The notes beneath the pieces are model-generated. The model had not been told where the DNA came from. It did no database searches and was given only the letters and a program-made list of their open reading frames with translations. Below, one piece after another: positions 27,442 to 36,819 of a stretch of DNA of 64,000 nt (its first letter is position 1; every line of letters begins with the position of its first letter). The stretch is from Alcaligenes aquatilis (lineage in GTDB: Bacteria; Pseudomonadota; Gammaproteobacteria; Burkholderiales; Burkholderiaceae_B). Made by a program: the position numbers and the translations under genes. The stretch is from positions 2,790,001-2,854,000 of the forward strand of contig NZ_CP022390.1 in assembly GCF_003076515.1 (NCBI RefSeq), given 5' to 3'.

Positions 27442-28017
27442 TTATTCGCAGATACTGCCACCACCGTCCTGCGGGTTAAGGCGGTAATCGCTGAAAGAGC
27501 CACCTTCACGCGGGCGCACCGCCACAATGCGCTGAACAATATGGTCCGGATCAGCCCGGAAACCATGCTCATACGCCACGATATCCAGCTCTGCACACCA
27601 ACGCAGCAACTCCCCTGCTTGCAATAGAAAATCCGGGTTACGCGGCGTGTTGTACTGCTCGTTGCCCACCCCAAAGGTTTCGTAAACCAGCACCCCGCCC
27701 GGCTCCAGGCTTTCCAGCAAGGTAGGCATCAAGGGACGCCACAGATACTTGGTCACCACCAGAGCATTGAACTTGCGCCCGGCAAAAGGCCAGGGACCGT
27801 TTTCAATATCAGCCTGGATGATTTCCCCATAAGGTGATGTCGCTGCCACGGCTTCCGGATCCCGATCCACGCCAATCACGGTATTGCCGCGCTCGGCCAA
27901 CCAGCGGGCATTGCGCCCCCGGCCACAGGCCACATCCAGGACCGTGCCCGGATTCGGAACCAAATGGGCCCAAGCCTGTAACCAGGCGCTGGCCTGTCCC
28001 CTGTCGTTCATCCCCAC
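27442..28017 (-). CDS. Class I SAM-dependent methyltransferase
   Basis: The 191-residue protein has motif I VLDVACGRGRNARWLAERG and the acidic GVDRDPEAV loop for SAM, then QADIENGPWPF and NALVVTKYLWRPL. It has the size and motif spacing of TehB/small-molecule methyltransferases; substrate unknown. It diverges from the small membrane protein gene at 28130. Confidence 0.82.
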   Translation of the reverse strand: MGMNDRGQASAWLQAWAHLVPNPGTVLDVACGRGRNARWLAERGNTVIGVDRDPEAVAATSPYGEIIQADIENGPWPFAGRKFNALVVTKYLWRPLMPTLLESLEPGGVLVYETFGVGNEQYNTPRNPDFLLQAGELLRWCAELDIVAYEHGFRADPDHIVQRIVAVRPREGGSFSDYRLNPQDGGGSICE

Positions 28018-28129
28018 CCCTTTGCTAAGCAGACAAAACGCTCATGGTAACGCAGCAGTGGGCAAGCTCAAGCACGCCACTGGCCTGGGCTACAATTGGC
28101 CCCGGTTCCACGCTATTTTTTGAGGGTGT

Positions 28130-28351
28130 ATGAAAGTTCTGCTGCAAAAACCCATATTGCTGATGGCCGTTCTGTGCCTGCCTTTATGGTTTATCTACGG
28201 CAACTTCATCCTGGCCGCTGTCACCTCCATCCTGATCGGGATGCTGGTGGGCATGATCCGCACCCTGCATCAAGTGACTGAGGCCAAAAAAGCCAGCGCC
28301 AAGAGCGCCACCCCGGCTTCTTCCGAGACACCTAACGACGAGCCCAACTGA
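28130..28351 (+). CDS. Small membrane protein of unknown function
   Basis: The 73-residue protein has one or two hydrophobic segments (ILLMAVLCLPLWFIYGNFILAAVTSILIGMLVGMI, 9-43) and a charged, Ala/Lys/Ser-rich tail. GAGGGTGT precedes the ATG. It ends 4 bp before the midA-like gene and is probably co-transcribed. No family recognised. Confidence 0.65.
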   Translation: MKVLLQKPILLMAVLCLPLWFIYGNFILAAVTSILIGMLVGMIRTLHQVTEAKKASAKSATPASSETPNDEPN

Positions 28352-28355
28352 CGCC

Positions 28356-29570
28356 ATGAACGTACTGTCTGCCCCTGCCTTGCCACACGGTTTACCTCCC
28401 CTGTCAGACGAGCTGAAAGAACATGTCGCGCAGGTCAACCATTATTTGCTGGATCGCATTGAGGATGAAGGCGGTTTCTTGCCTTTCGATCAATGGATGC
28501 ACCATGCTCTGTACGCCCCGCATCTGGGCTACTACAGCGGCGGCAGCACCAAGTTTGGCAGCACCCTTCCTACTGGTGACTTTACGACGGCACCTGAACT
28601 CTCTCCCCTGTTCGCCCAAACCTTGAGCCGCCAGGTGATGGAAGTGCTGGAAGGCAGCCAAACGCTGAACATTCTGGAATTTGGCGCGGGCAGTGGCGCT
28701 TTGGCCCAAGCGCTGATTACCGAGCTGCGCCAGCAAGGTATCGAGCCGCAATACTCGATTCTGGAAGTATCGCCTGACCTGCGTGTGCGTCAGCAAGAGC
28801 GTCTGGCGCCCCTGCAAGCGCAAGTGCAATGGCTGGACAGCACACCACACAGCTTCAAGGGCTGCGTGGTGGCCAATGAGGTTCTGGATGCCATGCCAAC
28901 CAGCCTATTCACTTTTGATGTGGAAGGCAAGGTGCTGGAAGTGGGTGTTATTGCGGCGGACGACAGCACAGCCCAAGGCCTACCGGCGCCTTTTTATCTG
29001 GCCACTCGCCCGGCACCCGAGCATCTGGCCACGCTGGTGGCCGAGCGTGTTCAAGCCCAGCCTTTTTACCTGTCGGAAATCAATCTGCAGGCCGAAGCCT
29101 GGGTGCGCGGCATAGGCTCTTGGCTGAAACGAGGTGCAGCAATTTTGATTGACTACGGTTTTCCGCAGCGCGAGTACTATCACCCGCAGCGTGACAAAGG
29201 CACCTTGATGTGCCACTTCCGCCATTTTGCCCATGCCGAACCGCTGGTTCTGGCTGGCTTGCAGGACATTACCGCCCACGTGGATTTCACGGCCATGGCA
29301 GATGCCGCGTTGGAAGCCGGATTGGATGTGCTGGGCTACACCAGTCAGGCACGCTTTCTGATGAACTGTGGCATTACCAATTTCCTGGCCTCGCCCCCAG
29401 AAGACCCATCACCCGCCGTCCAGCAGCAATGGGCGCAGACCATGAGTGCCGCCAACAAACTGCTGTCTGAAGCAGAAATGGGGGAACTGTTCAAGGTAAT
29501 GATCATTGGACGTGATGTTTCTGCCCCTATGCTGGGCACGATGAGCGGAGACCGACGCGAACGTCTGTAA
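28356..29570 (+). CDS. MidA/NDUFAF7-like SAM-dependent methyltransferase (DUF185)
   Basis: The 404-residue methyltransferase of the COG1565 (DUF185) family has GGFLPFDQWMHHALYAPHLGYYSGG near the N-terminus, SAM motif ILEFGAGSGALAQAL, VVANEVLDAMPT and LIDYGFPQREYYHPQRDKGTLMCHFRHFAH. Mitochondrial relatives methylate an arginine of complex I subunit NDUFS2; the bacterial target is unproven. Confidence 0.87.
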   Translation: MNVLSAPALPHGLPPLSDELKEHVAQVNHYLLDRIEDEGGFLPFDQWMHHALYAPHLGYYSGGSTKFGSTLPTGDFTTAPELSPLFAQTLSRQVMEVLEGSQTLNILEFGAGSGALAQALITELRQQGIEPQYSILEVSPDLRVRQQERLAPLQAQVQWLDSTPHSFKGCVVANEVLDAMPTSLFTFDVEGKVLEVGVIAADDSTAQGLPAPFYLATRPAPEHLATLVAERVQAQPFYLSEINLQAEAWVRGIGSWLKRGAAILIDYGFPQREYYHPQRDKGTLMCHFRHFAHAEPLVLAGLQDITAHVDFTAMADAALEAGLDVLGYTSQARFLMNCGITNFLASPPEDPSPAVQQQWAQTMSAANKLLSEAEMGELFKVMIIGRDVSAPMLGTMSGDRRERL

Positions 29571-29721
29571 GTACATTGCCTGTTTCGGGCGACGGCCACG
29601 CTACAAAGGGAATTGTGCCGATCACCCTTCACCTTGCCTGGAAGGCAAGACAGCAAGCTAAATGGCCTATCCACTTCATAACCTAAAGCAGGAACCCGCA
29701 CACGGCCTCAAACGAAGGGGC

Positions 29722-29751
29722 AAAAGATAAGCGGCCAATAGGCCGCTTATC
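29722..29751 (-). terminator. Terminator of the slt-cca operon
   Basis: GATAAGCGGCC pairs perfectly with GGCCGCTTATC around AATA; on the minus strand TTTTG follows, 30 bp downstream of the cca stop. Confidence 0.8.
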
Positions 29752-29780
29752 TACTTTTGAGCTATCGGTAGCACACAAAA

Positions 29781-30938
29781 CTAAACCGACTGCTCCAGGG
29801 CAGCCAATCTAGCCGCACGCACTGCTTCCCGAATTCTGCCGGGTTCAGCCTTGAACTGCGCGGCAACGGCACCGGCATCCACACTGGCCATGACTGCCCG
29901 CAATTGATCCCACTCACGCTCCGGAACCGCCCTCAGACAGGCGGCCGCACTGATCAACTGCATGAAACGCTCAGGCTTGCGCAAGGCATCCAGCGACTCC
30001 ATGACTTGCAAGGCAGACTCCACGTCGGCACGAGGCTGCAGCAAAGCAGGGCTGGCCAACAGCACAGGCAATAAGCGAGCCTGATCCCGCCATTCCGAAG
30101 GAGCGCGAATCTGCTCCGCCACCTGCGCAGGTGCTTCCGAGAGATGGCACAGAACAGCAAAGCAGCTTGCCAGATCCAAGCGTCTGTCTTTGGCGATCTG
30201 TACTTGCTGACCTACCTGATCGTTGTAATTCAAGCTAGGCATGACACGCTCCAGCGCGCCCACTTCCCGCAGCACGTCGAACATGCGAGCGGGCTGCTTG
30301 GCAGACAAGCCTTTGCTTACTTCCAGATAGATGCGCTCGGGCACCAGTTCGTCCACTTCACCCTGCTCGACCAGTTCACGCGCCAGGGCCCAGGTCTCGT
30401 TGGCCACAGTGAACTCGGTAAAGCGGGCCGCAAACCGCGCCAGCCGCAGCAAGCGCACCGGGTCTTCGCTAAACGCCACGCCCACATGACGGAACAGCCG
30501 AGCCTGCAAATCCGCCAGGCCATTCAAGGGGTCGTGCAAATTCCCCGCCGCATCCACGGCCATCGCATTAATGGTCAGATCACGGCGGCGTAAATCATCC
30601 GCCAAGCTCACGTCTGTACCGGTGTAAAAGGTAAAGCCCTTGTAGCCACGGCCAGACTTGCGCTCGGTGCGGGCCAGCGCAAACTCTTCTTTGCTATGAG
30701 GATTCAGAAAGACCGGGAAGTCACCACCCACAGGCACAAAACCTCGGGCGGCCAATGCTTCGGGCCTGGCTCCCACAACAACCCAGTCCTTGTCGCCCGC
30801 AGGCAAACCCAGCAAGGCATCGCGCACCGCGCCACCCACCACATAGACCTGCAAACCTTCCAAAACAGGATCTGGCGGCCCCATCAGGGCCGCCAAGGCT
30901 GTTTGCTGTCTGTCATCAAGCATGGACGAATTCATCAA
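29781..30938 (-). CDS. cca: CCA tRNA nucleotidyltransferase (HD region degenerate)
   Basis: Cca is 385 residues. VYVVGGAVRDALLG, DKDWVV (catalytic Asp pair), the RRDLTINAMAV motif and EDPVRLLRLARFAAR form the head and neck of class II CCA-adding enzymes. In multifunctional homologues a following HD domain has CHDxGK; here the equivalent reads FAVLCHLSEAP with the Asp lost and the GHG block missing, so the phosphohydrolase activity is probably absent. The ATG overlaps the slt stop. Confidence 0.9.
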   Translation of the reverse strand: MMNSSMLDDRQQTALAALMGPPDPVLEGLQVYVVGGAVRDALLGLPAGDKDWVVVGARPEALAARGFVPVGGDFPVFLNPHSKEEFALARTERKSGRGYKGFTFYTGTDVSLADDLRRRDLTINAMAVDAAGNLHDPLNGLADLQARLFRHVGVAFSEDPVRLLRLARFAARFTEFTVANETWALARELVEQGEVDELVPERIYLEVSKGLSAKQPARMFDVLREVGALERVMPSLNYNDQVGQQVQIAKDRRLDLASCFAVLCHLSEAPAQVAEQIRAPSEWRDQARLLPVLLASPALLQPRADVESALQVMESLDALRKPERFMQLISAAACLRAVPEREWDQLRAVMASVDAGAVAAQFKAEPGRIREAVRAARLAALEQSV

Positions 30939-33010
30939 GGCGAAATCGTACCCAAACGCCCTTTCAAGGACTGCGGCCGACCACTGAACATCATGGAGTA
31001 GTAAGTCGCGTTAGAGAGCACATTCTTTACATACAAGCGTGTTTCGGTAAAAGGGATGGTTTCGGCAAAAATGGCCCCTTCAACCGATCCATTCAAACGC
31101 GAGCGCCACTGCCGGGGGCGACCTGGACCGGCGTTATAACCTGCCGACGCCAGCACCTGGGAGCCATCCAACTGTCCCAGCACGATGTTCAGGTAGTTGG
31201 TACCCAGCACCGTATTGACCTCGAATTCGTTCACACGAGACGGCGAGAAATCGTGCATATCAATCTTTTTGGCGACCCATTTGGCCGTTGCAGGCATCAG
31301 TTGCATCAAGCCCGACGCTCCGACACCCGAACGCGCATCGGTAATAAAGCGCGACTCCTGGCGGATCAGGCCATAGACCCAAGCCGGATCCAGATTGATG
31401 GACTGGGCCTGCTCGGTCACACGACCTTCAAAAGGAGCGATAAAGCGCTGGCTGAAATCAATCTCGTTCTTGGTCAACAAGGAGGTATTCACCACCCGGT
31501 CGTAAATATGCTGCTCACGGGCGAACTCGGCGGCGGCCCGCAACTGCCGGTCGTTCATGCCGCGCAAGGCAAAGTTCCACTCCGGTACGGCCTCTGGACG
31601 CCAGCCCAGCTTGAACAGTTCCACCGCGCGCAGCAAGCCCGCATTGGTACGCGCATCCTGCATATCCAAAGGCGTCAAAGGCTGTGGCTGAGGAGGCAAG
31701 GACGGGGTCAGACCCAATTCTTCTGTTGCCAACTGACCATAGAAGTTCAAATCACCCACAATGGACTGGAACTTGGCACGAGCCTGATCTGTGTGACCCA
31801 ATGCCTGATGCGCACGCCCCGACCAATACACCCAGACTGGTTCAGCCTTTTGCGCATCGTTCATCTTGTCGATAGCGGCAGAGACATGCTTCCAGTCAAT
31901 GGTGGCCTGGCGCAATTCGGCGCGCACTTGCCAGGCATTGTTGTAGTCCGTCATGGGAGTGCGGCCAGAACGTCGATACCATTTAGCCGCATCGTCCTCT
32001 ACCCGCAAGGCACTGATCAGACCGAACTGGCCCCAGACCCAGTTCAAGTTTTCCTGAGGGATTTTGCCAGCCCAGGTACGGTCAATATACGCCGCTGCGA
32101 CATCACGCTGACCACGGCCCAGACGGGACAAGGCCAAGGACACCAGCTCCGGATTGACCGAGCTGTTGTTTGCGTTGCGATCCAGCCACTTCTGCGGCGA
32201 GGCCATCAAAGCGGTGTAATCCTTCATTTGCGACGCCGTGAAGATAATCGCAGCCAGACGACGCGCCTGGGCTGTACGGTTACTTTCCAAGGCATCACGC
32301 ATCAGGTCGCGGACTTGATTCTTGCTGACCACTTTACGGTCATACAACTGATCTAATGCCGACCAGCAAGCCTGGCTGGGTGAGAAAGACGCCAACAAGT
32401 CCTGCACATCCACAGCTTGCCCTGCCGCATTCTGCGCCGAAGCCACTGCACATTTCACGGCCGAAGAGGGGGCGTAAACCGGAGCCAGCTCACGCACCAG
32501 CGCATAGTTGCCGCTACGCGCGGCCGCCACAATCCAGTCGGACTTCAAACGGTTTTCCAGGTATTCGTCTTGATTGCTGCTCAGGAACAAACGAACTTGC
32601 TCATCGGGCACGGGGGTGGTCGTATCTTGCAAAATCCGTCGCAAGCGCCAGTATTGGGCATAAGAGCCCAGGACAGGGTCATTGGCCGCAATCGGAGCCA
32701 AGGCATCCAGCGTCGACCAGCGCTTGGCCTGCATGGCATCACGAGCGTCAATCAAAGCCTGACGAGCAGTTGGCGGCACAGGCGGGACGCGGTCCCAGCG
32801 ACGTACGGCCTCTTTGGCTGGCTGCAAGACAAGGGCTTGCTTGGCGACGACGGGATCCGGGGAATGAGTCTGGGCTTGAGGAGATTGAGACCCCGCACAG
32901 CCGACCAAACCCAGTGCAAACACCATCAAGGCGCTCAAGGACGGACGAGGCAGCGCGGGCACCATGCCCCAAGCTGGTGTTTTCTGGTACTTTAGCTGGT
33001 TGATACCCAT
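30935..33010 (-). CDS. slt: Soluble lytic murein transglycosylase (lipoprotein)
   Basis: Slt70-type transglycosylase of ~690 residues cleaves peptidoglycan with formation of 1,6-anhydroMurNAc. A lipobox LVGC follows a hydrophobic segment, then a long alpha-solenoid U/L domain and a C-terminal SLT domain: YGLIRQESRF with catalytic Glu, GASGLMQLMPATAKWV, and ASAGYNAGPGRPRQW. I chose the ATG at 33010 (AGG upstream); 33037 and 32965 are alternatives, so the exact N-region is uncertain. It overlaps the cca start and diverges from fau. Confidence 0.9.
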   Translation of the reverse strand: MGINQLKYQKTPAWGMVPALPRPSLSALMVFALGLVGCAGSQSPQAQTHSPDPVVAKQALVLQPAKEAVRRWDRVPPVPPTARQALIDARDAMQAKRWSTLDALAPIAANDPVLGSYAQYWRLRRILQDTTTPVPDEQVRLFLSSNQDEYLENRLKSDWIVAAARSGNYALVRELAPVYAPSSAVKCAVASAQNAAGQAVDVQDLLASFSPSQACWSALDQLYDRKVVSKNQVRDLMRDALESNRTAQARRLAAIIFTASQMKDYTALMASPQKWLDRNANNSSVNPELVSLALSRLGRGQRDVAAAYIDRTWAGKIPQENLNWVWGQFGLISALRVEDDAAKWYRRSGRTPMTDYNNAWQVRAELRQATIDWKHVSAAIDKMNDAQKAEPVWVYWSGRAHQALGHTDQARAKFQSIVGDLNFYGQLATEELGLTPSLPPQPQPLTPLDMQDARTNAGLLRAVELFKLGWRPEAVPEWNFALRGMNDRQLRAAAEFAREQHIYDRVVNTSLLTKNEIDFSQRFIAPFEGRVTEQAQSINLDPAWVYGLIRQESRFITDARSGVGASGLMQLMPATAKWVAKKIDMHDFSPSRVNEFEVNTVLGTNYLNIVLGQLDGSQVLASAGYNAGPGRPRQWRSRLNGSVEGAIFAETIPFTETRLYVKNVLSNATYYSMMFSGRPQSLKGRLGTISP

Positions 33011-33035
33011 AGTGACGGCCTTTAGAAAATCACCC

Positions 33036-33665
33036 ATGATTCAGAACGTAGAGCATAACGCAGCCGCGCTGCGCACGCGACTAAAAGACCTGCGTGCAGG
33101 ACAGCCTGCCATCGACACCAACCGGGGCGCTTTGCTGATCCGGGGCCGTCTGTTCACCTGGCTGGCCACCAATCGCAGCCGCCTGCGTGAACAAGGCCGT
33201 ACCGAACCGACCACCATTGCCGCTTTCTGGCCTATGGCCGAAGAACCGGACCTGCGCCCCTTGCTGCTTCAATGGGTGGAAGAAGAAGGCATCAATGTCT
33301 GTCTGCCTGTAGTTAAAGAGGCCGATGCCCCATTGAGCTTTGTCGAATGGACACCCGAGACCAACATGGAGAAGGGACGCTACGGCATCGAAATCCCGAT
33401 TTCCAACAAGACCCTGCAACCGGACATTGTCCTGGTCCCCACCCTGGGCTATACCCGCCAGGGCGATCGCCTGGGCTACGGCAAAGGATACTACGACCGG
33501 ACTTTGGCGGCGCTGAAAGAACAGAACCACACGTTTACCAGCATTGGGATTGCCTGGGCCGTGGGCGACTTGTCGGGCCAGTCCTACCAGCCCGCCCCGC
33601 ACGACCAACGCCTGGACAGTATTCTGACCGATAAAGGCTGGGCAGTGCCCGCGCCGGAACTGTAA
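33036..33665 (+). CDS. fau: 5-formyltetrahydrofolate cyclo-ligase
   Basis: The 209-residue enzyme converts 5-formyl-THF to 5,10-methenyl-THF with ATP. The signature is GDRLGYGKGYYDRTL, with MEKGRYGIEIP and the N-terminal Arg-rich helix. The ATG at 33036 overlaps the divergent slt promoter region; the frame extends upstream without similarity. It converges on metF, another one-carbon gene, across a terminator. Confidence 0.93.
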   Translation: MIQNVEHNAAALRTRLKDLRAGQPAIDTNRGALLIRGRLFTWLATNRSRLREQGRTEPTTIAAFWPMAEEPDLRPLLLQWVEEEGINVCLPVVKEADAPLSFVEWTPETNMEKGRYGIEIPISNKTLQPDIVLVPTLGYTRQGDRLGYGKGYYDRTLAALKEQNHTFTSIGIAWAVGDLSGQSYQPAPHDQRLDSILTDKGWAVPAPEL

Positions 33666-33793
33666 ATCTTCTTTCCTGGCAGCCCAGCGTTGGGGCACCG
33701 TGCTGTTCCGCCCGAGCGGCTCTGGCCCGCAGATACCGGACAATCGGCATGCGCTGGCCTTCGAATAAACGATCAGCTTTATCACGTCCCAGT

Positions 33794-33824
33794 AAAAAAC
33801 CCGCCAAGGTATTGGCGGGTTTTT
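33794..33824. terminator. Bidirectional terminator between fau and metF
   Basis: AAAAACCCGCCAA pairs with TTGGCGGGTTTTT around a 4-nt loop. A T-tract on both strands suits two convergent genes. Confidence 0.85.
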
Positions 33825-33842
33825 GCTGAACACCAGCGGTGA

Positions 33843-34682
33843 CTAACGCCAGGTCAGATTTGGCAAGATAGCCATGCTCGCGTCTGCCCCATTCAGGGTG
33901 TACATGTGAATACCCGGCGCCCCGCCATCGAGCAGATCCTGGCACAAGCGTGCCACCACATCGATCCCAAAAGCACGAATCGACGCGCGATCATCACCAA
34001 AGTCAGCCAGACGCAGACGAATCCAGCGTGGTACTTCTGCACCGCACATGGTCGAGAAACGCAGCAACTGGGACGAATTGGTAATGGGCATGATGCCCGG
34101 AGTGATCGGAATCGTAACGCCTTGGGCCTGGGCCCGTTCAACAAAGCTGAAGTAGGAGTCCGGGTTAAAGAAATACTGCGTGATCGCCCCGTGCGCCCCC
34201 GCATTGACCTTGTTCACAAAGTGAGCCAGATCATCCCCAAAACCTGTGGCCTGGGGGTGCATTTCAGGGTAAGCGGCCACTTCGATATGGAAGTGCTCGC
34301 CGTAGTTTTCACGAATGAAGGCCACCAGATCGCTGGCGTAGCGCAGCTCGCCTGCATCCCCCCCCATCCCCGAGGGCAAATCACCACGCAGGGCCACGAT
34401 ACGTCGTATGCCCTGGTCGCGGTAATTGTCCAGCATCTCGCTAAGCTGTGCGGGTGCCGTACCAATGCATGACAGGTGCGGCGCCACATCAAAACCCAGT
34501 TTTTGCAGCAATGCCACCGCATCGACTGTGCCAGCCCGCGTGGAGCCACCGGCTCCAAACGTCATGCTGACATAGGCGGGGTTCAAGCCCATTAAGGTCT
34601 TGGCGGTGCGCACCAGTTTTTCCTGCGCCGCGATGTCTCGCGGCGGGAAAAACTCCAGGCTCAAGGTTTGCTTGTTACTCAT
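33843..34682 (-). CDS. metF: Methylenetetrahydrofolate reductase
   Basis: MetF of 279 residues is a TIM-barrel flavoprotein making 5-methyl-THF for methionine synthesis. SLEFFPPRD with catalytic Glu, YVSMTFGAGGSTR, IVALRGDLPSG, EVAAYPEMHP and ITQYFFNPDSYFSFVERA are family blocks. It overlaps the holin-like gene by 4 bp and is the third gene of the SAH-riboswitch transcript, linking SAH removal to methionine regeneration. Confidence 0.96.
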   Translation of the reverse strand: MSNKQTLSLEFFPPRDIAAQEKLVRTAKTLMGLNPAYVSMTFGAGGSTRAGTVDAVALLQKLGFDVAPHLSCIGTAPAQLSEMLDNYRDQGIRRIVALRGDLPSGMGGDAGELRYASDLVAFIRENYGEHFHIEVAAYPEMHPQATGFGDDLAHFVNKVNAGAHGAITQYFFNPDSYFSFVERAQAQGVTIPITPGIMPITNSSQLLRFSTMCGAEVPRWIRLRLADFGDDRASIRAFGIDVVARLCQDLLDGGAPGIHMYTLNGADASMAILPNLTWR

Positions 34683-35017
34683 TTAATTAATAGTCCCGAC
34701 AGCAGCCCGGAGACCAGACTGTAGACGATAGCCCCAATCACGGCCCACCAGAATCCCTCAACCTGGAAACCTTTGAGGATAGAGCCGGCAAACCAGAACA
34801 CTAAAGCATTGAGCACCAACAGGAACAAACCCAAAGTCACAATGGTGATGGGCAAGGTCAGCACAATCAACAAGGGTTTGACCAGGGTATTGAGCAAGCC
34901 CAGTACCAGCGCAGCTATCAGGGCCGAGCCAAACGACGCCACGACAATGCCGGGCAGAATGTAGGCAACAACCAGCAAGGCAACAGCATTCAGGATCCAG
35001 ACGAGTAGCAAAGTCAT
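34679..35017 (-). CDS. Phage holin family membrane protein (YvlD-like)
   Basis: The 112-residue protein is almost wholly hydrophobic, with four segments (about 3-25, 30-55, 58-80, 85-110). The pattern ALVLGLLNTLVKPLLIVLTLPITIVTLGLFLLVLNALVFW is the YvlD/holin-4 superfamily. No lysis role is implied; these sit in housekeeping operons in many bacteria. Between ahcY (42 bp) and metF (4-bp overlap), so under the riboswitch. Confidence 0.85.
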   Translation of the reverse strand: MTLLLVWILNAVALLVVAYILPGIVVASFGSALIAALVLGLLNTLVKPLLIVLTLPITIVTLGLFLLVLNALVFWFAGSILKGFQVEGFWWAVIGAIVYSLVSGLLSGLLIK

Positions 35018-35059
35018 AATAGGGCTCCAAGAAGTGGCGTCCGAAGACGCCAGTGCGTT

Positions 35060-36457
35060 TTAGTAGCGGTAGTGCTCGGCCTTGAATGGTCCTTGCACAG
35101 GCACGTTGATGTAATCCGCCTGCGCCTGGGACAAGGTCGACAAATTCACACCCAATTTCTTCAAGTGCAAACGAGCGACTTTTTCGTCCAGGTGCTTGGG
35201 CAGTACATATACTTTACCCGTTTCATAGTGATCACCACGAGTGAACAGTTCAATTTGTGCAATGGTCTGGTTCGTGAACGAAGCCGACATCACAAACGAA
35301 GGGTGGCCAGTGGCGCAGCCCAGGTTCACCAGACGACCTTGAGCCAGCAAGATGATGCGCTTGCCGTCAGGGAAAATAACGTGATCAACCTGAGGTTTGA
35401 TCTCTTCCCACTCCAGATCCTCAATGGAGGCCACGTCGATTTCGTTATCGAAGTGACCGATGTTGCACACGATCGCCTGGTCTTTCATACGCTCCATGTG
35501 CGAGCGGTCAATCACGTGGTAGTTGCCGGTAGCGGTCACGAAGATATCGGCTTTGTCAGCGGCTTCTTCCATGGTCACCACGCGGTAGCCTTCCATCGAG
35601 GCTTGCAGGGCGCAGATAGGGTCAATTTCAGTCACCCAAACCTGGGCACGCAAGGCAGCCAGTGCCTGGGCACAACCTTTACCCACGTCGCCAAAACCGC
35701 ACACCACGGCAATCTTGCCAGCGACCATCACGTCGGTCGCGCGCTTGATACCATCGACCAGGGACTCGCGGCAGCCATACAGGTTATCGAACTTGGACTT
35801 GGTCACCGAATCGTTGACGTTGATGGCAGGGAAAGCCAGCTCACCTTTATTGGCCATCTGGTACAGACGGTGCACGCCGGTGGTGGTCTCTTCGGTCACG
35901 CCCTTGATTTGGGCCAGACGGGTGGAGTACCAGGTTTTGTCATTTTGCAAACGGGCGCGGATGGAGGCGAACATGACGCGCTCTTCTTCGCTGCCGGGTT
36001 TGTCCAGAACGGACAGATCTTTTTCAGCACGGGCACCCAGGTGCAGCAACAAGGTTGCGTCGCCCCCATCGTCCAGAATCATGTTGGCCTGCTCACCGGG
36101 CCAGTCAAAAATGTCGTGAGCGTACTGCCAGTACTCTTCCAGGGTTTCGCCCTTGACGGCGAACACAGGCACGCCAGAGGCAGCAATGGCCGCAGCAGCG
36201 TGGTCTTGAGTGGAGAAGATGTTGCACGATGCCCAGCGCACTTCAGCGCCCAGGGCCGTCAGAGTTTCAATCAGAACCCCGGTTTGAATCGTCATGTGCA
36301 AACTGCCGGCAATGCGCGCGCCCTTCAAGGGCTGGGAGGCAGCAAATTCCTCGCGAGTGGCCATCAGGCCAGGCATTTCGGTCTCGGCAATGGTCAGCTC
36401 GCGGCGGCCCCATTCAGCCAAGGAAATATCGGCAATTTTGTAATCGGTAAAAGTCAC
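35060..36457 (-). CDS. ahcY: Adenosylhomocysteinase
   Basis: AhcY of 465 residues hydrolyses S-adenosylhomocysteine to adenosine and homocysteine using bound NAD+. [40 protein letters not shown] (NAD-binding), HFDNEIDV and the C-terminal PFKAEHYRY are diagnostic. The length includes the ~40-residue insertion common in bacterial forms. It is preceded by an SAH riboswitch and followed by the holin-like gene and metF. Confidence 0.97.
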   Translation of the reverse strand: MTFTDYKIADISLAEWGRRELTIAETEMPGLMATREEFAASQPLKGARIAGSLHMTIQTGVLIETLTALGAEVRWASCNIFSTQDHAAAAIAASGVPVFAVKGETLEEYWQYAHDIFDWPGEQANMILDDGGDATLLLHLGARAEKDLSVLDKPGSEEERVMFASIRARLQNDKTWYSTRLAQIKGVTEETTTGVHRLYQMANKGELAFPAINVNDSVTKSKFDNLYGCRESLVDGIKRATDVMVAGKIAVVCGFGDVGKGCAQALAALRAQVWVTEIDPICALQASMEGYRVVTMEEAADKADIFVTATGNYHVIDRSHMERMKDQAIVCNIGHFDNEIDVASIEDLEWEEIKPQVDHVIFPDGKRIILLAQGRLVNLGCATGHPSFVMSASFTNQTIAQIELFTRGDHYETGKVYVLPKHLDEKVARLHLKKLGVNLSTLSQAQADYINVPVQGPFKAEHYRY

Positions 36458-36531
36458 AGTCGGGCTCCGTTATACGGCACGCAGACTGCACGGAGAGCAA
36501 ATGAATTCTCACCAGCAGCCCGCCATGCAGG

Positions 36532-36626
36532 TCGTGGTGAGCGTCGTTCTCCAAGGTGGATACCACCTATCCATGCCCCGAGCCTGGCAAGACGAGTGTC
36601 TTGTCGCAACGCCCCTCGAGGATGGC
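36532..36626 (-). ncRNA. SAH riboswitch in the ahcY leader
   Basis: Read on the minus strand, CCTCGAGGGGCGTTGC (from ~36624) is followed by a variable stem, CCAGGCTCGGGG, a hairpin GGATAGGTGGTATCC-type arm, and GAACGACGCTCACC (~36535-36549). These are the core blocks of the S-adenosylhomocysteine riboswitch: the GAGG.GCG.UGC strand pairs with GCUCGG and CGCUC. SAH binding turns on ahcY-class genes in beta- and gammaproteobacteria. The position, ~80 nt before ahcY, and the downstream metF fit. The expression platform probably involves the GGTGAG/CTCACC pairing near the ribosome site. Confidence 0.85.
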
Positions 36627-36819
36627 AAATTAATGTGGGTGATTGTACCCGTTTGGATCGTCTTGGGAAGACGGCTCCCGGGGTAAAAATCATAATTTCT
36701 TCTTGCGAGACGGGCCGGGGCCCGCCTCTTTCAGCGTTGCGGGCAGCCCGGTTTTCCGGCCCCGACAACGCTATATCACTGCTGCAAAGCGCCGCCCGCA
36801 AGCGGCCTTTGCACACTGC

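Noticed and set aside
33666..33793. Possible 6S RNA beside fau
   Set aside because: 6S RNA often lies by the fau/ygfA gene in other proteobacteria, and this stretch can fold, but I do not see the conserved closing stems or central bubble, and the 3' gene order differs. A covariance search would settle it.
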